Of a stretch of 48,317 nucleotides of DNA, positions 7,699 through 14,867 are shown in pieces (the stretch's first letter is position 1; every line of letters starts with the position of its first letter). This stretch comes from Micromonospora sp. CB01531. Its GTDB lineage: Bacteria; Actinomycetota; Actinomycetes; Mycobacteriales; Micromonosporaceae. Below the pieces are notes generated by a model, which ran no database searches, was not told the origin of the DNA, and saw only the letters and a list, made by a program, of their open reading frames with translations. The stretch covers positions 99,022-147,338 of the forward strand of contig NZ_LWLS01000059.1 of the NCBI RefSeq assembly GCF_001905095.1, given 5' to 3'. Both the position numbers and the translations under genes were made by a program.

Positions 7699-7957
7699 TT
7701 CCACGGGTGGCACCGTCCCCCAACGATGTGCTCCACCCGATCCCTCGCGCCTCGCCTGCGCGGATCTGTTCGATCCGCCGCTCCCCCGAACGATTACAAG
7801 CGTGGCGCGGTGCAATAAAGTTAGTTCGCCCGGGATTCCGGATTCAACTCAGATCGCTGTCTTGCCCGTCACAGCACCCGTGTCGGAAATCCGGCTGTCC
7901 TTGCTCCGGGCCATGTGTTGGCCAACAGCGGCTTCCCACCAGCCATTCCCGCAAACC
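7699..7957. other. Non-coding stretch, locally AT-richer
   Basis: No gene is seen here. Positions 7760-7778 form a 7-bp hairpin (GCGGATC/GATCCGC). Positions 7785-7865 are clearly less GC-rich than the rest of the window (for example GCAATAAAGTTAGTTCG) and could be a promoter or the remnant of a transferred sequence. No open frame here has family features. Confidence 0.4.
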
Positions 7958-8911
7958 TCAGGCGTCCTCCCGGTTGGGATTCTCCGTGCGGAAGAAGTTG
8001 CTCTGCCGGCCGTCCCGCATCTGCTCCTGGTAGATCAGGTTCAGGCCGCGCAGGTCGAAGGTCCGGAACCAGTCGTCCCAGGTGATCTCCCGGATCCGGC
8101 TGCTCTCCCGGTATCCCGGGATGTTGAACGTCAGCACGCCCGGCCGGCCCTCCCGCTCGGTGCCGGCGATGGTGGCCGGCTTGGCGCCACGGTCCCGCGC
8201 CCAGCGCTGGATCACCTCGTGGTTGGCGGTAACAAGGCTCCGGCCGGGACGCTCCGGACGATCCTGCAGTGAGGTGATCTGCTGGGACGACCGCACCGAA
8301 CGGGCTGACGACCGGCCGGTCCGGACCGGCGTCGTCGCCGTACCACCGGTGGAGACCGCCGTCGGCCGACCCGCACCGGCGGCCGTCGTCGCGCCGCGCG
8401 CCCGGGACGCCGCCGCCTTCTTCGTGGGAGCCGCCCGCTTCGCGGCAGGTGCCTTCTTCGCTGCCACCTTCTTCGCGGGAGCCGCCCGCCTGACGGCGGG
8501 TGCCTTCTTCGCCGCGGCCCGCTTGGCGGGGGCGGCCTTCTTCGCCCGCGCACCGGTGACCTTCGCGGCTGGCGCCGCCTTGGCCGCGGCGGTCCGCTTC
8601 GCCGGTGCCTTCTTGGCGGCCGCCTTCTTCGTGGCGGCGGCGCGCCCGGCCGGCCCGGTCGGCCGACGTGCCGCGCCACCGCCCCGGCTCTCCGCCCGCA
8701 GGGTCTTTGCCAGCGTCTTCACCAGTTCCGGCTTGCGCAGCGCGGAGATCCCGGAGACCCCGCGCCGGCGAAGCTGGTTACGCAGGTCATCGACCCGCAT
8801 CCGGGAAATCTCGGATTCGGAGATCCGTGGCGTGTTCGGAGTCTGGTTACCGGGTTGCCGGTTGGTCCTGGTCGCAGTCGTGCCGCGACCTGAGCTGATG
8901 CGCTGAGCCAT
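7958..8911 (-). CDS. Rho_N-domain protein with histone-H1-like Lys/Ala tail and conserved C-terminal domain
   Basis: 317 aa. After a short basic N-terminus, residues about 34-70 (SEISRMRVDDLRNQLRRRG and onward, ending KPELVKTLAK) form a Rho_N/SAP-like helical domain. About residues 75-170 are a low-complexity run of AAKKA/PAKR/AAPTKK repeats like eukaryotic H1 tails and mycobacterial HupB. The last ~90 residues (HEVIQRWARDRGAKPATIAGT ... ITWDDWFRTFDLRGLNLIYQEQ) are a separately conserved small domain known mainly from hypothetical proteins. A nucleic-acid-binding or nucleoid role is likely. The start ATG at 8911 has GGAG 10 nt upstream; open frame upstream of it is not coding. Confidence 0.75.
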   Translation of the reverse strand: MAQRISSGRGTTATRTNRQPGNQTPNTPRISESEISRMRVDDLRNQLRRRGVSGISALRKPELVKTLAKTLRAESRGGGAARRPTGPAGRAAATKKAAAKKAPAKRTAAAKAAPAAKVTGARAKKAAPAKRAAAKKAPAVRRAAPAKKVAAKKAPAAKRAAPTKKAAASRARGATTAAGAGRPTAVSTGGTATTPVRTGRSSARSVRSSQQITSLQDRPERPGRSLVTANHEVIQRWARDRGAKPATIAGTEREGRPGVLTFNIPGYRESSRIREITWDDWFRTFDLRGLNLIYQEQMRDGRQSNFFRTENPNREDA

Positions 8912-8988
8912 GGGACACGCTCCTCGACAGTTCCGTCCTCGGCCCGCGGTGGGTCCCAAGTGCCGCACCGCGCGGTGCCGCATACCCC

Positions 8989-9531
8989 TCAGGACGGGTC
9001 CGAACCTCCGGCGGCCGAGCGGGTACTGGTCGACGGCTCGAAAAGGTGGGCGAACGCGGCCAGATTGGCCGTCGACTCGCCCCGCTTGACCCGCCACTCC
9101 CACTCCCGACGGATCGCGGTGCCGAAGCCGATCTCCAGCATGCTGTCGAAGGATTCGTCGGCGTACGTCAGGACGGCCCCGAGCAGCCGGTCCAACTCGT
9201 CGTCGTCCAGCCCGGCCAGGTTGACCCGGCCGGTCAGGTAGACGTCGCCGACCGTGTCGATGGAGAAGGCCACCCCGTACATCCGGGCGTTGCGCTGGAG
9301 CAGCCAGGACCAGAGCTCCTCGCGGCGCTCGTCCGGCTGGCGCATCACGAACGCCTCGATCCGCAGCGCGTGCTCGCCGACGATCAGGTTGCAGATCGTC
9401 TTGAGCTTGTGCGTCCCCGGCAGGGTGACCGCGTACGACGCCTCGCCGGTGGACTCCCACTCCAGCTCGCGCTCGGCGCAGACGGACTCGATCAGCGCGG
9501 CGACCTCACTCCGGCGGCTCACCGCTCCCAC
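8989..9531 (-). CDS. YbjN domain-containing protein
   Basis: 180 aa. The domain covers nearly the whole protein (WESTGEASYAVTLPGTHKLKTICNLIV, GVAFSIDTVGDVYLTGRVNL, LDRLLGAVLTYADESFDSMLEIGF). YbjN folds are chaperone-like and are linked to type III secretion chaperone folds; the actinobacterial member's role is unknown. GTG at 9531 is the upstream start; GTG at 9522 is also possible. It lies 39 nt downstream of mshA on the same strand, an arrangement conserved in M. tuberculosis (Rv0486-Rv0487), so co-expression with mycothiol synthesis is likely. Confidence 0.8.
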   Translation of the reverse strand: MGAVSRRSEVAALIESVCAERELEWESTGEASYAVTLPGTHKLKTICNLIVGEHALRIEAFVMRQPDERREELWSWLLQRNARMYGVAFSIDTVGDVYLTGRVNLAGLDDDELDRLLGAVLTYADESFDSMLEIGFGTAIRREWEWRVKRGESTANLAAFAHLFEPSTSTRSAAGGSDPS

Positions 9532-9570
9532 TGTACGGGCGGGCCACGGACCCCGCCGGGCGGCGGCCGG

Positions 9571-10935
9571 TCACCAGGAGCAGGAGAGGGCGGGGTCGCC
9601 GGAGAGCTGGCCGGCGAGCCTCGCACGGTGCTCGGTGATCGCCTCGCCGTACACGGCGAGCAGGCCGGAGACCGTGCGATGCCAGGAGAAGTTGCGGGCG
9701 TGCTGCTGTGCACCCTGGCCGAGGGTGGCCCGGCGCAGCCGGTCCGGCAGCAGCCGGGCCAGCGTACGGGCCCAGTCGACCGGGTGGTGACCGTCGATGA
9801 GGACCCCGCTGACCCCGTCGCGGACGGCGGTGACCAGGCCGCCGACGGCGGCGGCCAGGACGGGTGTGCCACACGCCTGAGCCTCCAGCGCGACCAGCCC
9901 GAACGACTCGTTGTACGACGGCACCGCGACCAGGTCGGCGGCCCGGTAGAGGGCGGGCAGGTCGTCACCGGTCTGCGGCGGCAGGAAACGCACCCGGTCG
10001 GCCACGCCGAGCGCGCCGGCCAACTCGATCAGCGCCGTGGGCCGGTCGAGGCCGCTGCCGCTGGGGCCGCCGCAGATCACCACGGTCAGCTCATCGACCA
10101 GCGCGGGCTCCCGTTCGCGCAGCGCGGCGACCGCCCGGATCAGCACGTCCGGGGCCTTGAGCGGCTGGATCCGGCCGACGAAGGCCACCACGTACCCGGT
10201 GGTGGGCAGGCCGAGACGGCGGCGGGCGGTGTGCACGGCGGCGTCCCGATCCCCGGCGACGGGGCGGAACCGGTCCAGGTCGACGCCGGGCTCCACCACG
10301 GCCACCCGGTCCGGCTCGGCGTCATACCGGGCGATCAGGTCGCGCGCCTCCACCCGGGTGTTCGCGACCAGCCGGTCGGCCTCGGCGACCACCTGCTCCT
10401 CGCCGATGACCCGTGCCTTCGGCTCCGGCCGGTCGCCGGCGGCGAGCTGCGCGTTCTTGACCTTGGCCAGGGTGTGCGCGGTGTGCACCAGCGGCACGCC
10501 CCAGCGCTCCTTGGCCAGCCAGCCGACCTGCCCGGAGAGCCAGTAGTGCGAGTGGATCAGGTCGTAGTGGCCCGGCGGGCGGGCCGCCTCGGCGCGGAGC
10601 ACGCCGGCGGTGAAGGCGCAGAGCTGCCCGGGCAGCTCCTCCTTGGTCAGCCCTTCGAGCGGGCCGGCGGTAACGTGCCGGACGTGCACGCCGGGCGCCA
10701 TCTCCACCACCGGTGGCAGGTCGCCGGAGGTGGCCCGGGTGAAGATCTCCACCTCGACGTCGGCCTCGGCCAGCCGTCGGGCGACCTCCAGGATGTAGAC
10801 GTTCATGCCGCCCGCGTCGCCCGTGCCGGGCTGGTGCAGCGGCGAGGTGTGTACGGAGATGGTGGCGATGCGGCGCGGCCGCGGCCACGGCAGGGCACCT
10901 CGCTGACGACCGACACCGGTGTGCAACTCCGCCAC
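9571..10935 (-). CDS. mshA: D-inositol-3-phosphate glycosyltransferase (mycothiol biosynthesis)
   Basis: 454 aa GT-B retaining glycosyltransferase, family GT4. It transfers GlcNAc from UDP-GlcNAc to 1D-myo-inositol 3-phosphate, the first committed step of mycothiol synthesis. Seen are the N-terminal [21 protein letters not shown] motif, HSHYWLSG, the hinge region [29 protein letters not shown] and the donor-site [24 protein letters not shown] at 10935 is preferred because AAAGGAG lies 5 nt before it; GTG at 10953 overlaps that ribosome site. A sigma-R-like promoter lies upstream at 10992-11017, consistent with the known SigR control of mshA in Streptomyces. Confidence 0.94.
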   Translation of the reverse strand: MAELHTGVGRQRGALPWPRPRRIATISVHTSPLHQPGTGDAGGMNVYILEVARRLAEADVEVEIFTRATSGDLPPVVEMAPGVHVRHVTAGPLEGLTKEELPGQLCAFTAGVLRAEAARPPGHYDLIHSHYWLSGQVGWLAKERWGVPLVHTAHTLAKVKNAQLAAGDRPEPKARVIGEEQVVAEADRLVANTRVEARDLIARYDAEPDRVAVVEPGVDLDRFRPVAGDRDAAVHTARRRLGLPTTGYVVAFVGRIQPLKAPDVLIRAVAALREREPALVDELTVVICGGPSGSGLDRPTALIELAGALGVADRVRFLPPQTGDDLPALYRAADLVAVPSYNESFGLVALEAQACGTPVLAAAVGGLVTAVRDGVSGVLIDGHHPVDWARTLARLLPDRLRRATLGQGAQQHARNFSWHRTVSGLLAVYGEAITEHRARLAGQLSGDPALSCSW

Positions 10936-10991
10936 GTCCGCTCCTTTTGTCACGGTTGATGCCGTCCCGCACGACCGGCGCTTCTTCGGTC

Positions 10992-11017
10992 AACCTCCGC
11001 GCCGGATGTCATCTTCC
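10992..11017 (-). promoter_or_regulatory. Sigma-R-like promoter of mshA (GGAAG-N18-GTT)
   Basis: On the minus strand GGAAG (11013-11017) is followed after exactly 18 nt by GTT (10992-10994), one base off the GGAAT-N18-GTT consensus. It lies 57 nt before the mshA start. SigR control of mycothiol genes is established in Streptomyces coelicolor. Confidence 0.5.
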
Positions 11018-11106
11018 CCATCGGGCATCGGAAATGCCTGCCGGTGGTCCCCGGCGTGACGGACCTCATCGCGCCATGACCGCCGGGGCGGGGAGACAAT
11101 GATCGG

Positions 11107-11886
11107 ATGACCTCTGTCGCCATCGTCACCGGGGCGTCCAGCGGGATCGGCGCGGCCACCGCCCGCCGGCTGGCCGCCGAGGGCTTCCACGTGCTCGCCG
11201 CCGCGCGGCGTACCGACCGGCTGGCCGGCCTGGTCGCCGAGATCGAGGCGACCGGCGGCGCGGCCACCGCGGTGGCGTGCGACGTCACCTCGGACGCGTC
11301 GGTGGCCGCCCTGGCCGCGGCGGCCGCCGCCGCGCCCGGTCCGGTGACCCTGCTGGTCAACAACGCCGGCGGGGCGCGCGGCCTGGACCCGGTGGAGTCC
11401 GGCTCGATCGACGACTGGCAGTGGATGTACGACGTGAACGTGCTGGGCACGCTCCGGGTCACCCAGGCGCTGCTGCCCGCGCTGGAGGCGTCCGGCGCCG
11501 GCACCATCGTGGTCGTCAGCTCCACCGCGGGACACGTCGTCTACGAGGGCGGCGGCGGTTACACCGCCGCCAAGCACGCGCAGACGGCGATCGCCGGTAC
11601 GCTCCGGCTGGAGCTGTGCGGCCGGCCGGTGCGGGTGATCGAGATCGACCCGGGCATGGTGCAGACCGAGGAGTTCGGCCTGGTCCGATTCGGTGGCGAC
11701 GCCGAGCGGGCCGCCGCCGTCTACGCCGGGGTGGCGGAGCCGCTGGTCGCCGAGGACGTCGCCGACTGCGTCGCCTGGTGCGCCACCCGCCCGCAGCACG
11801 TGAACATCGACCAGTTGGTGGTCCGTCCGCTGGCCCAGGCCGCCCAGCACAAGGTGCACCGGGTCGCGGTGAAGCGCGAGGAGTGA
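11107..11886 (+). CDS. SDR family NAD(P)-dependent oxidoreductase
   Basis: 259 aa classical short-chain dehydrogenase: TGASSGIG cofactor motif (residues 8-15), NNAGG at about 86, catalytic Ser in VVSSTAG and YxxxK in GGYTAAKHAQ. The substrate is unknown; the counterpart near mycobacterial murB-mshA (Rv0484c) is also unassigned. It is divergent from mshA. GACAAT at 11095-11100 lies 6 nt before the ATG, so the transcript may be leaderless. The final codons overlap a 52-nt element repeated at 41401-41452. Confidence 0.9.
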   Translation: MTSVAIVTGASSGIGAATARRLAAEGFHVLAAARRTDRLAGLVAEIEATGGAATAVACDVTSDASVAALAAAAAAAPGPVTLLVNNAGGARGLDPVESGSIDDWQWMYDVNVLGTLRVTQALLPALEASGAGTIVVVSSTAGHVVYEGGGGYTAAKHAQTAIAGTLRLELCGRPVRVIEIDPGMVQTEEFGLVRFGGDAERAAAVYAGVAEPLVAEDVADCVAWCATRPQHVNIDQLVVRPLAQAAQHKVHRVAVKREE

Positions 11887-11920
11887 GCCGGGTTGCGAGT
11901 CCCGCAGTCGCGAACGGAGG
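11869..11920 (+). repeat. Dispersed leader element, copy A
   Basis: A 52-nt segment nearly identical to 41401-41452 on the other strand. The shared core is GCGCGAGGAGTGAGCCGGG, then TTGCGAG, CCCGCAGTCGCGAACG and AGG. Relative to copy B it has one inserted A near the start, one missing T in the TTT, and a few substitutions. It covers the SDR stop codon and supplies the GGAGG ribosome site of the methyltransferase gene. Confidence 0.75.
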
Positions 11921-11928
11921 GTGCGCTG

Positions 11929-12714
11929 ATGCGGCAGCGCCCGCTCGGCGTGGTGACCCGGGGGACGACCAACCCGAACCGGCTCCGGCGGGTCGACAAC
12001 TGGCTCGTGGAGACCTGCGGCGACGCGCTGCGCGCCGCTGCCGACCCGCTGGTGGTCGACCTGGGCTACGGCGCCACCCCGGTCACCGCCGTCGAGTTGC
12101 GGGCCCGGCTCGCGACCGGGGTACGCGCCGACGTCCGGGTTGTCGGCCTCGAGATCGATCCGGTACGCGTGGCCGCCGCCCAGCCCGCCGCCGACCCACC
12201 CGGGCTGGCCTTCGCCCGGGGCGGATTCGAGCTGGCCGGGCTCCGGCCCGCCCTGGTCCGGGCGTTCAACGTGCTGCGCCAGTACGACGAGAGCGAGGTG
12301 GCCGACGCCTGGCGTACGGTCATCGAGCGGCTGGCCCCGGGCGGGCTCCTGGTCGAGGGGACCTGCGACGAGCTGGGCCGGCTGGGCAGCTGGGTGCTGC
12401 TCGACGCGACCGGCCCCCGCACGTTGACCCTGGCCGCGAAGCTGACCACCCTGGACAGCCCGGCCCAGCTCGCCGAGCGGCTGCCGAAGGCGCTGATCCA
12501 CCGCAACGTCCCCGGCGAGCGGATCCACGATCTGATCCGGGCTCTGGACGATGCCTGGCACGCTGCCGCCGGCTACGCCCCCTTCGGCCCGCGTCAGCGC
12601 TGGCTCCGGACAGTCACCGCGGTCAAACAGGCGGGCTGGCCAGTCCTCGACCGCCCCCGCCGCTGGCGCCACGGCGAACTCACCCTCCCCTGGCCCACCA
12701 TCTCCCCCACCTGA
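11929..12714 (+). CDS. Class I SAM-dependent methyltransferase-like protein
   Basis: 261 aa. A Rossmann-like core has motif I at VVDLGYGATPVTAVEL, an acidic second strand (VVGLEIDPVRVAAAQ) and a post-motif LAPGGLLVEGTCDELG. The substrate is unknown. ATG at 11929 has GGAGG 9 nt upstream. A longer in-frame reading from TTG at 11893 would add LRVPQSRTEGAL from the dispersed element, and I do not favour it. It lies 42 nt after the SDR stop on the same strand, so they are likely co-transcribed. It ends near a palindromic repeat that separates it from murB. Confidence 0.75.
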   Translation: MRQRPLGVVTRGTTNPNRLRRVDNWLVETCGDALRAAADPLVVDLGYGATPVTAVELRARLATGVRADVRVVGLEIDPVRVAAAQPAADPPGLAFARGGFELAGLRPALVRAFNVLRQYDESEVADAWRTVIERLAPGGLLVEGTCDELGRLGSWVLLDATGPRTLTLAAKLTTLDSPAQLAERLPKALIHRNVPGERIHDLIRALDDAWHAAAGYAPFGPRQRWLRTVTAVKQAGWPVLDRPRRWRHGELTLPWPTISPT

Positions 12715-12740
12715 GCCCGCTTTCCTCCCTCCGACCTCGT

Positions 12741-12797
12741 TGATCATGAGGTTAGCGGTGCCTGGTGTCCGATTTGTCGCCGCCAACCTCATGATCA
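12741..12797. repeat. Dispersed palindromic element, copy 1 (TGATCATGAGGTTAGCGG arms)
   Basis: The left arm 12741-12758 pairs with 12780-12797 (18 bp, one mismatch) around a 21-nt loop. The same arm sequence recurs at 40702-40761. It lies between convergent genes, so it may act as a bidirectional terminator or be a REP/MITE-like repeat. Confidence 0.75.
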
Positions 12798-12825
12798 CCG
12801 AGGCCGGCGGGGGTGCTGGGGTGGG

Positions 12826-13917
12826 TCAGATGGTGCAGTTGATTAGGACGGGTTCGGGGTGGAGGGTTACGCCGAAGCGGTCGTGGACGCCGTCGCGGAT
12901 CTCCCGGGCCAGGGCCACCAGGGCCGAGGTGCTGGCCGTGCCGCTGCGGTTAGTGAGCGCGAGGGTGTGCTTGCTGGAGATGGCCACCCCCTCCGGGCCG
13001 GGATACCCCTTGCCGAAGCCGGCCTTGTCGATCAGCCAGGCGGCGCTGACCTTGACCACGTCCCCCGCGCCCGGCCAGGACGGCGGCTCGCCGAGATCCG
13101 CGGCGCGCTCGCGGAACATCTCGTACGCCTCGCGCTCGAGGACCGGGTTGGTGAAGAACGAGCCCACCGACCAGGTGTCCGGATCGTCCGCGTCCAGCAC
13201 CATGCCCTTGCCGGCGCGCAGCCGCAGCACGGCGGCCCGGGCGTCGGCCAGCGGCACCCGGTCGCCCACCTCGACGCCGAGTGCCCGGGCCAGCTCGGCG
13301 TAGCGCACCGGGCCGGAGAGCGGGGAGCGGGCCAGCCGGAAGTCGACCGACAGCACCACCCAGCGGTCGCTGTACTTGAAGATGCTGCCCCGGTACACGA
13401 ACCCGCAGTCGCCCGCCTCGATCCGCACCACCTCGTGGTGGGTGCGGTCGTACGCCTGGACGCCGGTGATGGTCTCGGCCACCTCCTGGCCGTACGCGCC
13501 GACGTTCTGGATCGGGGTGGCGCCGGCCGAGCCGGGGATGCCGGAGAGGCACTCCAGCCCCGACCAGCCCCGCGCCACGGTGGCGGCGACCAGATCGTCC
13601 CAGGGCTCACCGGCCTCGACCCGTACGGTGACCGTGTCGGCGTCCTCGGCGACCACCCGGAACCCCCGGGCCCGGACCAGCACCACCGTGCCGGGGAAGC
13701 CCTGGTCGCCGATCACCACGTTGCTGCCGCCGGCCAGGATGAGGACCGGCTCGTCCCGCGCCTCCGCATCCTGCACCTTTTGTACGATTTCTTCGGCGCT
13801 GCCTGCGGTCTCCAGCCGCCTGGCCGCGCCGCCGAGGCGAAGCGTGGTGTATCTCGCCAGGGTGGCCGGGTCGGTCGGGTCGGCTCCGGTCGTCGGTTCG
13901 GCGTAGACGTCTGACAC
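12826..13917 (-). CDS. murB: UDP-N-acetylmuramate dehydrogenase
   Basis: 363 aa flavoenzyme that reduces UDP-GlcNAc-enolpyruvate to UDP-MurNAc in peptidoglycan precursor synthesis. Seen are YTTLRLGG, the FAD-binding LILAGGSNVVIGDQGF, GLECLSGIPGSAGATPIQNVGAYGQE, YRGSIFKYS, catalytic-Ser region SVGSFFTNPV and the C-terminal HPEPVLI with the conserved Glu. The start is taken as GTG at 13917, with TAGGGT (13925-13930) 7 nt upstream, which indicates a leaderless transcript. The -10 is fused to that of the divergent gene at 13988. Confidence 0.95.
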   Translation of the reverse strand: MSDVYAEPTTGADPTDPATLARYTTLRLGGAARRLETAGSAEEIVQKVQDAEARDEPVLILAGGSNVVIGDQGFPGTVVLVRARGFRVVAEDADTVTVRVEAGEPWDDLVAATVARGWSGLECLSGIPGSAGATPIQNVGAYGQEVAETITGVQAYDRTHHEVVRIEAGDCGFVYRGSIFKYSDRWVVLSVDFRLARSPLSGPVRYAELARALGVEVGDRVPLADARAAVLRLRAGKGMVLDADDPDTWSVGSFFTNPVLEREAYEMFRERAADLGEPPSWPGAGDVVKVSAAWLIDKAGFGKGYPGPEGVAISSKHTLALTNRSGTASTSALVALAREIRDGVHDRFGVTLHPEPVLINCTI

Positions 13918-13924
13918 GCCTTTC

Positions 13925-13934
13925 ACCCTAGGCT
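13925..13934. promoter_or_regulatory. Fused bidirectional -10 element for murB and the mycothiol-dependent protein
   Basis: ACCCTAGGCT reads as TAGGGT on the minus strand (7 nt before murB) and TAGGCT on the plus strand (13929-13934). The two hexamers share the central TA. The plus transcript would have a leader of about 47 nt ending in a GGGAGGA ribosome site. Confidence 0.5.
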
Positions 13935-13987
13935 GAGGGGTAGCCGCGGCACCCACTGGTGGCCGGGTCACACCCGGGAGGATTGCG

Positions 13988-14743
13988 ATGGGCAGACTGC
14001 ACGGCACGAAGGATTTCTGGATCGGCGCGTTGCGGACGGAGGGTCCCGCCTTCGCCGCTGCCGTCGCGGAGGCGCCGCTGGAGACTCCGGTGCTCTCCTG
14101 CCCCGGCTGGACGGTCTCCGACCTCGCCCACCACCTCTGTGGGGTCTACCGCTGGGCCCGCACGGTGGTGACCGCCGGGACCACCACCAGGCCGGTACGC
14201 GAACCGGTGACCCCGCCGGCGGACCTCACCCCGGCGCAGTGGTACCGACAGGAGTACGACCAGCTCATGCGGCTGTTCGAGGGGCTGGACCCGGAGGCGC
14301 CGGCGTGGAACTTCGCGCCGCAGCCGAAGAAGGCGGGCTTCTGGCCGCGCCGGATGGCGCACGAGACGGCGGTGCACCGCTGGGACGCCCAGGTCGCCGT
14401 CGCCGCCGGTGAGCCGATCGAGGCGAAGCTCGCGGCCGACGGGGTGAGCGAGGTGCTGGACACCTGGCTGCCGGCGGGCCGGCGGATCCAGCCCGGCCAG
14501 TGGCACGGCGTGGTGCAGCTGACCGCGACCGACGCCGCCCAGGAGTGGTACCTGCGGCTACGCGGCGAGGGGGTGGCCCTGCTGGACACCACCACCATCC
14601 TCGACCACGACGAGCACCACGCCCGGGCGCAGGTCACCGGGACGGCGAGCGACCTGCTGCTGGCCCTGATGGGCCGGATCAGCCTCGACGCCCTCGGGGT
14701 GGCCGGCGACCGCCGGCTGCTCGACGGGCTGCGGGTGGGCTGA
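13988..14743 (+). CDS. Maleylpyruvate isomerase family mycothiol-dependent enzyme
   Basis: 251 aa. The N-terminal DinB-like four-helix domain (residues ~10-150) has PGWTVSDLAHHLCGVYRWA and the metal-ligand pattern RRMAHETAVHRWDAQ; the three His (HH, E/H..H) fit the MDMPI metal site. A C-terminal SCP2-like domain (about 165-250) ends with LMGRISLDALGV. The family uses mycothiol as cofactor for isomerisation or conjugation; this member's substrate is unknown. The gene is close to mshA, whose pathway makes the cofactor. The ribosome site GGGAGGA precedes the ATG by 6 nt. Confidence 0.82.
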   Translation: MGRLHGTKDFWIGALRTEGPAFAAAVAEAPLETPVLSCPGWTVSDLAHHLCGVYRWARTVVTAGTTTRPVREPVTPPADLTPAQWYRQEYDQLMRLFEGLDPEAPAWNFAPQPKKAGFWPRRMAHETAVHRWDAQVAVAAGEPIEAKLAADGVSEVLDTWLPAGRRIQPGQWHGVVQLTATDAAQEWYLRLRGEGVALLDTTTILDHDEHHARAQVTGTASDLLLALMGRISLDALGVAGDRRLLDGLRVG

Positions 14744-14763
14744 CCCTGCCCCGGGCGGCACCT

Positions 14764-14782
14764 GGGCTCGCGCGGGGAGCCC
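14764..14782 (+). terminator. Hairpin after the mycothiol-dependent protein gene
   Basis: GGGCTC (14764-14769) pairs with GAGCCC (14777-14782), extended weakly by outer CCT/AGG, 20 nt after the stop codon. Confidence 0.4.
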
Positions 14783-14867
14783 GCACCAGGGCATTGCCCG
14801 CGGGGAGTCGACCTGTTCGGCCATCTCGTATGGTCGCTCTGGCGGTGACGAGGTGGGGGTGACGGGG

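Noticed and set aside
8912..9460. N-terminal extension of the Rho_N gene into the YbjN gene
   Set aside because: The frame is open, but the ATG at 8911 has a good ribosome site and the upstream part is the shadow of the YbjN gene.
11893..11928. TTG-started extension of the methyltransferase through the dispersed element
   Set aside because: TTG without a ribosome site is less likely than ATG at 11929 with GGAGG; left open as a possibility in the entry.
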